A program made the position numbers and the translations under genes. From positions 1 to 17,410 of the forward strand of contig DAOUUS010000009.1 of NCBI GenBank assembly GCA_030668065.1: DNA of 17,410 nucleotides. The letters run 5' to 3'. This DNA is from Candidatus Methanophagales archaeon (GTDB taxonomy: Archaea > Halobacteriota > Syntropharchaeia > Alkanophagales > Methanospirareceae). Below are positions 1 to 6,513 of this stretch, piece after piece (position 1 is the stretch's first letter; every line of letters begins with the position of its first letter). The notes under the pieces were generated by a model. That model was not told the origin of the DNA and did not search any database. It saw only the letters and a list, made by a program, of their open reading frames with translations.

Positions 1-114
1 CAAAGCTTCACGCATTAACTCGCTTTGTGAAATACCCAAATCCTCTTTCATCTTTTTGAATGTCCCGAAGGTATCTTCATCCATAGCTATTGTGATTCTT
101 TCCGGTGGTCTCAT
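1..114 (-). CDS. Ribbon-helix-helix (CopG/Arc-type) protein, partial at window edge
   Basis: The reverse strand reads 38 codons from an ATG at position 114 to the window edge, without a stop. The peptide begins MRPPERITIAMDEDTFGTF and continues with KKMKEDLGISQSELMREAL. A short beta strand (ERITIAMDE) followed by two helices with the SQSELMREAL turn is the ribbon-helix-helix DNA-binding fold of CopG/Arc-type repressors and many antitoxins. Such proteins bind operator DNA as dimers and often repress their own operon. The C-terminus and any partner gene lie outside the window, so whether it is an antitoxin or a stand-alone regulator cannot be told. The reverse strand upstream contains an AT-rich stretch (about 136-152) that could hold a TATA box. 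Its start faces the nifH remnant, so the two are divergent. Confidence 0.7.
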   Translation of the reverse strand, partial: MRPPERITIAMDEDTFGTFKKMKEDLGISQSELMREAL

Positions 115-188
115 TTTGTCATCAGTACTAGTTTTGTTTTTTTATTATATTTTACTTTCATAATTCTTGTGAAATTTTGTGCAGAATT

Positions 189-197
189 CTTAAATAG
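189..197 (+). promoter_or_regulatory. TATA-like box upstream of the nifH remnant
   Basis: CTTAAATAG lies 43 bases before the ATG at 241, a reasonable distance for an archaeal TATA box plus a short leader. A GGAG at 230-233 sits 7 bases before the ATG as a ribosome binding site. Assigned by pattern only. Confidence 0.35.
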
Positions 198-240
198 TCT
201 AATAGGGGTCTTTAAACAATGTCAGAGCAGGAGAAATAAA

Positions 241-504
241 ATGAGACAAATAGCAATCTATGGCAAAGGGGGCATAGGCAAGTCCACGACAACGCAGAAC
301 CTGACCGCGGCACTTTCAACGATGGACAAGCGTATCCTGCAGATTGGTTGCGATCCGAAAGCGGATTCGACAAGGATGCTTGTGGGTGGTGTAAGGCAGC
401 CGACAGTGCTTGATACCTTACGCGAAGTGGGCACAGAGAACGTGACACTGGAAGAAGTCGTGCACACCGGATTTGGCGGTATAAAATGCGTAGAAGCACC
501 GTAG
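241..504 (+). pseudogene. nifH: nifH 5' fragment (nitrogenase iron protein, truncated)
   Basis: The 87 codons from ATG 241 are a clear N-terminal third of a NifH-family iron protein. The P-loop GKGGIGKST covers residues 8-16, the switch-type motif GCDPKADSTR residues 36-45, then PTVLDTLREVG and FGGIKCVE (78-85). Normal NifH is about 270-290 residues. This copy leaves the family just after GGIKCVE, where SGGPEPGVGCAGRG is expected, and stops with TAG. Both cysteines that hold the bridging 4Fe-4S cluster are therefore missing, and it cannot act as an electron donor. The wording (TTTQN, LDTLRE, HTGFGGIKCVE) fits methanogen-type NifH better than CfbC of coenzyme F430 synthesis, but the fragment is too short to exclude that. 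I chose ATG 241 because MRQIAIYGKGG is the usual start and GGAG precedes it. A nitrogenase component 1 fragment on the same strand at 1637 suggests both are ends of one deleted nif operon. Confidence 0.85.
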
Positions 505-542
505 CCCGATACGCTCTGTCATCGGAAGTTCGGCATCCCATA

Positions 543-1112
543 TTATTTATTTCTAGATGACTTTATAAATGTATCAACTTCGGACTCGAAATCGCTCCAC
601 AAATCCGGCAATTTTGTAGCAAGTGGCATCAATTTTTCTTTGTCTAAAAATACTCCGTATCCGTGAATGGAGAAATGTCGAAACGCGCGATATTCGTCCA
701 GTCTCTTTGAAAGTTCAAGCGGAAGTATTTGATTATCAACCGGCAAGTCTATTAGACCTTTGTGCCACGATTCTGAGACGGGGATAGCTATTCCTTTAAA
801 TTTTAGTATCCTCTTAAGTATGTTCTCTATTCCATTGTACGTGTTTTGGAGAAACGTGGAGATAGCAGCTATACTTCACACCGCCACAGATTGAGCTTTT
901 TCAACCCTCTGAACTCGTAGTCTGAAGAAACTTGTGCCCTTATTTGTATGTGATTTCGGTTTGGTTCTGCCAATAAAAAGCGCAGTTTATGCCGGTGCTG
1001 AGTATAACTCAACGGCAGTCTTCTCTTTTCGCTGCAATGCTTCGTTTAATGCCCGAAGTGTATCCAAAATATATTCTTTTTCTGCCGGAACCTCTCGAAG
1101 TAAATCATCCAT
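543..1112 (-). pseudogene. HepT-like HEPN RNase toxin gene, interrupted by a miniature element
   Basis: Reading leftward from ATG 1112 gives MDDLLREVPAEKEYILDTL and on to KTAVEL (codon 36, ending at 1005), then a stop inside an insertion. The same frame resumes at 869 with AAISTFLQNTYNG and continues through ISIPKSES-like sequence (here IAIPVSESWHKGL) to the stop at 543-545. Removing 135 bases (870-1004) restores one 144-residue ORF without frameshift. The C-terminal half carries RHFSIHGY, exactly the RX4HXY motif of HepT-type HEPN ribonuclease toxins, where the Tyr is the target of AMPylation by the partner MNT protein in type VII toxin-antitoxin systems. The start overlaps the stop of the upstream MNT gene by 8 bases, so the pair was translationally coupled. 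As it stands only a 41-residue N-terminal peptide would be made; a C-terminal piece could start at TTG 746, but no ribosome site was seen there. Confidence 0.82.
870..1006. mobile_element. 133-bp TA-flanked miniature inverted-repeat element (MITE) inside the HEPN gene
   Basis: The ends of this stretch are inverted repeats of about 22 bp: TACTTCACACCGCCACAG at 872 and, on the other strand, TACTCAGCACCGGCATAA from 1004. They match at roughly 15 of 22 positions, including TACT and CACCG. The element is flanked by TA on both sides (870-871 and 1005-1006), the target duplication typical of IS630/Tc1-mariner transposases. It has no coding capacity. Removing the element and one TA joins GAG-TTA to GCT-GCT and restores the conserved VELAAI of the HEPN protein. 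It is probably a non-autonomous element mobilised in trans; no IS630 transposase is visible in the window. Confidence 0.78.
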
Positions 1113-1380
1113 AGATTTTAACTCCTTTTTCTTCTATTATTCGATTAAATAATGATTTTCTGGATAAGTCTACAAGGTCCACAGGCTTGGATAAACTTCT
1201 CAGTAACTCACCATAAAATTTGAAAAAGACATTAGGTCTTATTCCTTCTACTGCTAAGTCAATATCGTTAGACTCAGAATCCCTATCTAAGGATGACCCA
1301 AACAGATAAATGGATGAAACTTTATATTTTTTTGCACACCGGCTAATAATCGCTTTGTCCCTTTTACTTATCATGATCAT
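1105..1380 (-). CDS. MNT-type nucleotidyltransferase (MntA-like antitoxin)
   Basis: The 91-residue product is a minimal nucleotidyltransferase: VSSIYLFGSS (22-30), then GS followed nine residues later by DID (Asp39, Asp41), the GSx9-10DxD signature that binds metal and nucleotide. In the known MntA/HepT (type VII) systems this protein transfers AMP to the tyrosine of the HEPN toxin and silences it. The gene sits directly upstream of the HEPN gene with an 8-base overlap (1105-1112), the standard order for the pair. The first ATG (1380) or the third codon ATG (1374) may be the true start; neither has a clear Shine-Dalgarno sequence. All signature residues are present, so the antitoxin looks intact while its toxin is split by an insertion. 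Stand-alone function is unknown. Confidence 0.82.
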   Translation of the reverse strand: MIMISKRDKAIISRCAKKYKVSSIYLFGSSLDRDSESNDIDLAVEGIRPNVFFKFYGELLRSLSKPVDLVDLSRKSLFNRIIEEKGVKIYG

Positions 1381-1636
1381 TCATCGTATGATATTATTAG
1401 CTGCATCATTTATATTGTTTCCACAGCGCCGAATTTTGGATAACGTAGTCTGGTCGAACTTCTCCCTCTTTAATCATTTCGCCCTACCCTTATCTGTAAA
1501 TTATCCAACGGACTTTTTATTTTACCAATATCTTGATATTTAAATTTAAATCTTCCAACGCAACCAGGTCCGCTCCTCCGTGCAGCACTGAGTCGTAATA
1601 TTCAGGAAGCTTGCCATTTAAAGCAGCACAGCGAGC
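1381..1636. other. Degenerate intergenic stretch with a 42-codon reverse-strand remnant
   Basis: No complete gene is visible. On the reverse strand, 1517-1645 is open for 42 codons and reads ELHARCAALNGKLPEYYD, SVLHGGADLVALEDLNL and a short tail before TAA. The composition looks like real protein but there is no start codon and I do not recognise the family. It overlaps the first bases of the nitrogenase remnant antisense. It may be the tail of a deleted gene. Confidence 0.3.
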
Positions 1637-1909
1637 ATGAAGTTCTTACAGAATGCAAAATCGGTAACTGACGGTGGCGAGATATTGAACGGACGCGATT
1701 TGTACGAGTTGCAGCGCGCAGTGAAAGACAATGAGGTGGATATTCTGTTTGGAAATACGAAATGCACGCCGATTGCTAAGGACGAGGACATTGCATTCGT
1801 GAGATGCGGGTTCCCGGTCTACGATAGGGTGGGATACCATAGATATGGCTTCATGGGGTATCACGGGGGAATATATCTTCTGGATCTGATTACGAATGCG
1901 ATTCTGGAC
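1637..1909 (+). pseudogene. Nitrogenase component 1 (NifD/K/E/N-like) 3' fragment
   Basis: About 91 codons resemble the C-terminal domain of nitrogenase component 1 proteins. GRDLYELQRAVKDNEVDILF (residues 19-38) fits the helix and strand of the last Rossmann-like domain. GNTKCTPIAKDEDIAFVR follows, then the strongly typical RCGFPVYDRVGYHRY (56-70) and GYHGGIYLLDLITNAILD (74-91). In the family this is the RxGFPxxDRxG...GYxG...N motif near the end of a roughly 450-500 residue protein. The frame stays open to 2018-2020, but residues after ILDWG do not resemble the family. Upstream, the frame meets a stop at 1619-1621. The 5' nine tenths of the gene are gone. Which component it was (NifD, NifK, NifE or a homologue such as CfbD) cannot be fixed from this piece. 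Together with the nifH fragment on the same strand it marks a collapsed nif-type operon. Confidence 0.72.
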
Positions 1910-1997
1910 TGGGGGAGAGGGGGTGATGTCCAATCCTCCTCTCTATTTATTTTTCCGGAAGGTTTATACGGTTGCAAAATTAGGGGGACGTTTTCGA

Positions 1998-2070
1998 GCG
2001 TATCCGAAGTCCTGCCGTAAGGCTGGATTTAGGCGGAGTGCCGAAGGCACAAAGCCAGACTGTTATACGC
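1998..2070. repeat. Nested palindrome, attC-like fold
   Basis: Complementary blocks are nested around one centre: GCGTAT (1998-2003) with ATACGC (2065-2070), AGTC with GACT, GGCT with AGCC, and a perfect hairpin GTGCC-GAA-GGCAC at 2038-2050. The layout recalls a folded integron attC site. GTTATAC stands near the right end, but the matching left box reads GTATCCG instead of GTATAAC, so it is not a canonical attC. It lies 12 bases beyond the stop of the DUF2283 gene and could also be a transcription-terminating structure. Confidence 0.4.
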
Positions 2071-2082
2071 AGTGCCCATGTC

Positions 2083-2319
2083 CTATCTTTCTCCTATCCT
2101 ACTTGCATTGAGTATGGTAATTCCCACAATTTCTCCTTTTTCATATCGGATTATAACATCATCATCCGTGAGTTCGGAATCATCCGCGTAGCTTGGCTTC
2201 TTGAAGTTACTGTATAAAACATCAACTTCTTTATCATAGGATGTCTAAATCCTTGAATATGGGACTTTCAAAAGTTCTGGCACAAGAGTCAATATATTCT
2301 TCATCTCTACTGTGGCCAT
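2083..2319 (-). pseudogene. DUF2283 protein gene with one in-frame TAG
   Basis: From ATG 2319 the reverse strand reads MATVEMKNILTLVPELLKV, PYSRI, then TAG (2245-2247), then in the same frame TSYDKEVDVLYSNFKKPSY, ADDSELTDDDVIIRYEKGE, IVGITILNASRIGER and TAG. The part after the internal stop is a standard DUF2283 domain (YDxExDVLY, D-D-x-I-x-RY-x-x-G-x-x-VGITILNAS). The full reading frame would be 78 residues with one amber codon at position 25. A strong ribosome binding site, GGAGGT at 2327-2332, sits 7 bases before the ATG, supporting this start. The expected residue at the stop is probably tryptophan (TGG to TAG, one change), judged from my memory of related proteins. DUF2283 genes are small, poorly understood and common beside toxin-antitoxin genes. 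Either this is a recently inactivated gene or, if the host uses pyrrolysine, a readthrough product. Confidence 0.68.
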
Positions 2320-2391
2320 ATCTTTTACCTCCTTTCAAGCTTTTTTCTCGGCCTCGTCAAAAGGCGGTAATTACAAATCCATCTTCTTTAC

Positions 2392-2405
2392 CCCACATTC
2401 CGCAC
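2392..2405 (+). repeat. Left terminal inverted repeat of the IS1634-type element
   Basis: CCCACATTCCGCAC is the exact reverse complement of 4400-4413. About 220 bases separate it from the transposase stop at 2628. Confidence 0.8.
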
Positions 2406-2627
2406 TTTAAGTTTATAAAGACGGTATTTTCTGAATTTCAATCCGCTATGAACCTGTTAAATAAGGTAAGTTATACCGATTTACATTCGTATTGCAGATG
2501 ACACCTCGGACTATATTCTTTTTTCGCTATTCTCTCGCGATTTCGTATAAAAAAGTGGATGGGGTAGACTAACAGCCTCGTTCTTCTTCCGCTTTGCCAT
2601 GCCACGATCCTCAGTAGCACGCAATTC

Positions 2628-4295
2628 CTATCCATAACAGGTACAACACATCTTCTCATACTCACTGCCTGGCAATGCGAGTATTTTTTCATGAATCGGT
2701 CTTAAATTCAAGACCTTCACCATCTTGGAGCCCAAGTAAAGAATGGTAATACCCTCAAATACCTAAAATACTCGTCTCATCGTTGGTTTCTTCGTTGGCT
2801 TATTCTTTTGATTGGGTATTGTCTCGTTTTCGCTCTCCAGCGCTTCCCGCAACTTCTTCTCCGCTAAACTATAAACCACGAGTGCAAGTCCCATTACCAT
2901 CACCATCGCAACTATCCTGCCCTCATTCTTCAAGGAACATACTGTTGGCAAAGAAGAAAGGGTCCTTAAGGAATCTGAAGCCTCTTTCCGCATATTGCTG
3001 CTCCTTGTAAGCCGTAAGTGCTTCTTCATCACTGAGTTTCTCGCTGTCCAACTCGTTTGTAGCAACAATGAATTTCCCTTTTTTCAGCGTTTTCTTCTCT
3101 ATTACCGATTTATCCCCCAAAAACTCCACTTTTATACGATATATTGTCAGAGTTGGTTCATCTTTTCTGGGTCTCCCCGGACCTCCGTCTTTTTTCTTCC
3201 TCTTCGTCCTAACCTCGGTTGCGCTTATTTTGTGATACGTCCACCCCTTTTCCATCTCCTGTGCTGCTTTCTGTGCATCTTCCAGGCTGTGAAACTCTTG
3301 ATTGGAGAAATGCCATACATCCTTCTCCACCTGCTCTTTCTCCTTCTCTATTTTCCTTTCCAGCGTTTTCGTCTCCCTCACAAACGCTTTCTCTGAGAAT
3401 ACCACTACCCATCGCTGTTTTACACTGCCGTATTCCACCTCGGTACTGAAGAGGCGGTAACCATTGAGGGCGGTGCTATGCATCTTTTCCGTGTCTGAGT
3501 TTTCCAGCACTTCTTTTGCTTCTGATAACGTCTCCGGAACCCTTGTTATCCATGTATAGTCCTCAGAAATTTCTCCTAGATTCTTCTCCGAGTATACCGC
3601 ACTGTCCCATACCCATATTTTGTCTTCGCCCCATTTCTCCTGCAATGACTGCCCATACTCTTTCACCATCTCCCTGAAATGGTTCTTGTCGGAAGTATTG
3701 CCACTCAAAGCCTGTATGAAAACAGGCAAACTGTCAGACATGACTAGTGAGATAACAAACTGTTTCAAATCGGGTCTGCCGTCCTTGGAAAAGCCATACG
3801 TTATCTCTATTGGCACTGCATCCAGGTCACCTTCTTCATGCTTATACTCTCCTTGAAGATTCATTGAAGAAGTGTCACCGTGAAGGAAGCGCCCTGAACA
3901 CTCACTATAAGCATTGGCAGTAATCCACATAAATACACTCTCAGGGCCATTGTCGCGTAACGTATCTAAAGTCCTCCCCCCAAGACATCATCATTGAAAT
4001 CGTCCGCCTTTAGCCATGCCCTTATCAATAACTCCACTGGCTTTGTGGCCATGAACTTGGGGAATAGATACAGAGGTCGGTCAACAAATCCTAGAGCGTT
4101 CAGGACCATGGCAACAACCGCCTCTCCGCAGGTCACCTTCTGGCGTGGATCCACGCACACGATTCGGTCGATCTCGCCTGCTAAATCTATCTCTCTACAT
4201 ATCTGGGCTACTATACCAAGATGGCCCATGCTTTTACTGCTATATTCGGCTAAACTCGCTGTCTCTCCTGCGTCTGCTTGCGTATTTGGATACAT
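2628..4295 (-). pseudogene. IS1634-family transposase, broken by two frameshifts and one TAG
   Basis: The gene reads leftward from ATG 4295. The N-terminal DUF4277-type domain (LGIVAQICREIDLAGEIDR, DPRQKVTCGEAVVAMVLNAL, GFVDRPLYLFP) ends in a G tract near 3975 where the frame slips; DDVLG should continue as RTLDTLRDNGPESVF. The long middle part (3930-2923) holds the DDE core. HGDTSSMNLQGEY carries the first Asp and KIWVWDSAVYSEKNL the second. YKEQQYAERGFRFLKDPFF carries the Glu and the Glu-x6-Lys signature. An extra G near 2926 shifts the frame again, after which NEGRIVAMVMVMGLALVVY continues the family C-terminus. A TAG at 2763-2765 interrupts MRRVF-VFEGITILYLG, where Gln (CAG) would be expected, and the final stop is at 2628-2630. 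Repaired, it would be about 555 residues, a normal IS1634 length. Three lesions mean no active transposase unless sequencing errors account for them. Confidence 0.85.
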
Positions 4296-4399
4296 TGATA
4301 CTCACATACTTCGATAAGAAGAAATACATATTTAAAATTACCGTGAAATCACTCGGTGTCCCCCATAAATTTGATTTTGTAGATTGTTTATATCAGAAT

Positions 4400-4413
4400 G
4401 TGCGGAATGTGGG
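4400..4413 (-). repeat. Right terminal inverted repeat of the IS1634-type element
   Basis: GTGCGGAATGTGGG is the exact reverse complement of the left end at 2392-2405 and lies 105 bases upstream of the transposase ATG, leaving room for its promoter. Confidence 0.8.
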
Positions 4414-4456
4414 TTTTATGGTGATTTGACGTATTTAGTAGTTATCTTAAAGTGGG

Positions 4457-4747
4457 ATGGGCGAAGTGGAAGTGACGAGGAAAAAGGTAACGAAGCGTGA
4501 ACTCAGGCATGACAGGCATACGGTGTCGCTACTGACGGATTATAAAACTTTTTTAAAAAGTTTTATCAAAAACGCTTCGCAGTCAGTGGGGCATGGCTGG
4601 GAAGTGGTGGAGAGGTATATATTGGGGCAGAAGGGTTACGAGAAGACAGATACTGTATCGGTGGTGGATGAAGAAAAGGAGAAACTTAGAGCGCACAAAA
4701 CCTGGTACACATCACGTTATAACAAACTTTTTGGAGGGCTACGTTAA
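4457..4747 (+). CDS. Small basic hypothetical protein
   Basis: This ORF encodes 96 residues beginning MGEVEVTRKKVTKRELRHD. It is strongly basic with many Lys/Arg, lacks a signal peptide or membrane segment, and ends in WYTSRYNKLFGGLR. I do not recognise a family. Its composition is protein-like and it does not overlap another gene, but it sits next to the insertion sequence and has no Shine-Dalgarno sequence before ATG 4457, so it could be a remnant of mobile DNA. A 25-bp near-palindrome of A and T (about 4542-4566) falls inside the frame and encodes YKTFLKSFI. The T11 run at 4856-4866 downstream on the same strand could end its transcript. Basic charge could mean nucleic-acid binding, but nothing more specific can be claimed. 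Confidence 0.42.
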   Translation: MGEVEVTRKKVTKRELRHDRHTVSLLTDYKTFLKSFIKNASQSVGHGWEVVERYILGQKGYEKTDTVSVVDEEKEKLRAHKTWYTSRYNKLFGGLR

Positions 4748-4800
4748 AAATAAAAAATCGAAAAGCTTTTAAAGACCTGTGATAAAAAAGTAGTTTATCG

Positions 4801-4906
4801 TTGGCACTCATGCTTAACGGCAGGCCTTGTACTTAAGTACGGGGTATATAGTGACTTTTTTTTTTTAGACCGTGCCAAACAGTTCAGTTCAGTTCAGTTC
4901 CAGTTC
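4801..4906. repeat. Short inverted repeat, T11 run and AGTTC tandem repeat at the dapB 3' end
   Basis: TTGGCAC (4801-4807) and GTGCCAA (4872-4878) form a 7-bp inverted repeat around the perfect palindrome GTACTTAAGTAC (4830-4841) and a T11 run (4856-4866). Immediately after, AGTTC is repeated four times (4881-4900) plus once more after a C (4902-4906), running into the last codons of dapB. The T run is a plausible archaeal termination signal for rightward transcription. Confidence 0.5.
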
Positions 4907-5680
4907 CTGCATCATGTCGTCCATAGAATAGATCCCACCCTCGTCTTTACTGTCAATCCATTCAATGGCTTTTACGGCACCCTGCGCGAATGCTTCCCGG
5001 CTATGTGCACGGTGTGTTATCTCCAAGCGTTCGCCTCTACCGGCATACAACACCGTATGTTCACCAACAATGTCACCAGCACGCACTGCATGTATACCTA
5101 TTTCATCATCCGTCCGCTCACCCGTTGTACCCTGCCGGCCATATACGAATTTATCCACGCCCAAGCAATCAGAGATGATACCCGCGGCTTTTACCGCAGT
5201 ACCGCTCGGAGCATCCTTTTTATGCGAGTGGTGCATCTCTATGATCTCCACGTGATACCCGTACGCTTGAAGTTGCCCTGTCGCGGCAGCAATCAATTTC
5301 CAGAATACGTTCACACCGATAGAGAAGTTGGGAGAGATAATAGCAGGTACTTTTATGGCATCCTCCATCTCTTTGTATTGCAGCTCAGAAAAACCCGTGG
5401 TGCCAACCACGAGCTTTATGTTGTTACGAGCTGCGACTTTTACGTTTTCCACGGCTGATGCTGCGTTCGTAAAATCCACGAATACAGCCGGTTTAACCGT
5501 CTTTAGCAGGTTCTCCAACTCATCGGGACTCGATATTTTTAGCCCCGGTGCCACCTCTTCTCCCACGCAACACGGGTCAAAACACGCTACCAAATCCATA
5601 TTCTCGTGCTCTAAAATGCCGCTTATCACCTGACTACCCATTCGCCCTTTTGCGCCCGTAACTGCCACATTTATTTTCAT
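4889..5680 (-). CDS. dapB: 4-hydroxy-tetrahydrodipicolinate reductase
   Basis: DapB reduces 4-hydroxy-tetrahydrodipicolinate to tetrahydrodipicolinate with NAD(P)H in lysine/diaminopimelate synthesis, in the cytoplasm. The 263-residue product has the usual length. The dinucleotide-binding loop GAKGRMG is at residues 9-15, VDFTNAAS at 68-75 and VVGTTGF at 91-97. The family signature EMHHSHKKDAPSGTA at 148-162 contains the catalytic His150 and Lys154. The start MKINVAVTGAKGRMG at 5680 places the glycine loop at the correct distance. No other lys/dap gene is adjacent; it stands alone beside mobile DNA and is divergent from signal peptidase. The last codons (ELELN, then stop) lie in an AGTTC pentanucleotide repeat, so the extreme C-terminus may vary between strains. 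A T/A-rich box (TTTTTATTAA, reverse strand about 5704-5713) lies 25-35 bases upstream as a possible promoter. Confidence 0.95.
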   Translation of the reverse strand: MKINVAVTGAKGRMGSQVISGILEHENMDLVACFDPCCVGEEVAPGLKISSPDELENLLKTVKPAVFVDFTNAASAVENVKVAARNNIKLVVGTTGFSELQYKEMEDAIKVPAIISPNFSIGVNVFWKLIAAATGQLQAYGYHVEIIEMHHSHKKDAPSGTAVKAAGIISDCLGVDKFVYGRQGTTGERTDDEIGIHAVRAGDIVGEHTVLYAGRGERLEITHRAHSREAFAQGAVKAIEWIDSKDEGGIYSMDDMMQELELN

Positions 5681-5765
5681 GCTAATTCATTGCACCTGCT
5701 CATTAATAAAAACTATTTAGCAATTGAATTACAGTTTTATATTCTTAAAGACAGAAGTTAAGAGT

Positions 5766-6494
5766 ATGGAACCATTATTAGCAGCGGTAATATTTGGGGT
5801 AGTCATAACATTAGTGTATTACATCTTCTATTTAGTGGTAGTAAAGGGTTTTGAGCCACCTATTCGCATCTTCAACTATTTTAAAGACCGATACACGAAA
5901 TACTCGCGAAATCAAAAGGTAAAAGAGAAGATGAGGGAATATGAAACCGTTTGTGGCTTGCACAAGCCCTCGGTTCTTGGTTCAACCATCGTATTTGCTA
6001 TACTCGTCCTCTTTATATCTCTGCTTCTTTTTAAAGTCGTATTCTTCACCGTTGTAACCACAGGTAGTATGAGTCCCACGTTTGACCGTGGCGACCTTGT
6101 GCTAATGCAAAGAGTGCATATTGAGCCAGTTGAGGGCGATATAATAACGCTCGAAAGAAAAGAGAGCATGTTACCTATCACGCACCGAGTAGTTGCCGTA
6201 ACGGAAGATGGTGTGAGAACAAAGGGTGATGCTGCCGGGAGTGTTGACCCCTGGACCGCGCCCAGGGAAGACATACAGGCTGAAGCCATCCAGGTGGGAC
6301 AGAAACCGATAGTATTAAAAAACGTTGGCGATTATTTCATTCTGGATACAAGCGTGATGCGTGTGGGTAGATATGGTACGGAATATGCGTTCCTAAAGAA
6401 CGTGTTCGCAACAGTAAAGGTGTATGGCTATGCTTTGTGCATCTTTGCGATCTTAGGCTATGTACTATTGACGCTGAAGGATATGAAGAGTTAA
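5766..6494 (+). CDS. Signal peptidase I (archaeal/ER type)
   Basis: This is the membrane serine protease that removes N-terminal signal peptides from exported proteins. From ATG 5766 the product has 242 residues. It has a membrane segment at about 5-26, a charged cytoplasmic stretch (KDRYTKYSRNQKVKEKMRE), a second segment at about 73-97, then the catalytic domain and a C-terminal membrane segment at about 220-237. The nucleophile lies in TGSMSPT (Ser101) and the general base in LPITHRVV (His140). His in place of the bacterial Lys marks the archaeal/ER SEC11 type, and Asp155 or Asp161 in KGDAAGSVDPW completes the site. An in-frame TTG at 5724 would add 14 residues, but ATG 5766 gives a normal topology. 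TTTTATAT at about 5735-5742 is a plausible TATA box. SecD and SppA further right handle related steps of export. Confidence 0.92.
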   Translation: MEPLLAAVIFGVVITLVYYIFYLVVVKGFEPPIRIFNYFKDRYTKYSRNQKVKEKMREYETVCGLHKPSVLGSTIVFAILVLFISLLLFKVVFFTVVTTGSMSPTFDRGDLVLMQRVHIEPVEGDIITLERKESMLPITHRVVAVTEDGVRTKGDAAGSVDPWTAPREDIQAEAIQVGQKPIVLKNVGDYFILDTSVMRVGRYGTEYAFLKNVFATVKVYGYALCIFAILGYVLLTLKDMKS

Positions 6495-6513
6495 TAGACT
6501 TGTTGCTACTTAT

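Larger units (their letters stand above)
2392..4413 (-). mobile_element. IS1634-family insertion sequence, decayed
   Basis: A perfect 14-bp inverted repeat, CCCACATTCCGCAC, marks both ends (2392-2405, and reverse-complemented at 4400-4413), followed inside by ATT/TTT-rich sequence. Between them, on the reverse strand, lies one transposase gene of the IS1634/IS4 superfamily type. The total length of 2022 bp is in the expected range for this family. I could not find a clean target-site duplication next to the repeats (TTTACC on the left, TTTTAT on the right), which fits an old insertion or later change of the flanks. Confidence 0.8.

Noticed and set aside
3209..3449. Open frames on both strands inside the transposase.
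   Set aside because: They are other-frame shadows of the DDE transposase, whose motifs are clear in one frame.
4542..4566. 25-bp AT near-palindrome, considered as a terminator or operator.
   Set aside because: It lies inside the small ORF at 4457-4747 and is made only of A/T runs around AAAAC/GTTTT; too simple to claim a function.
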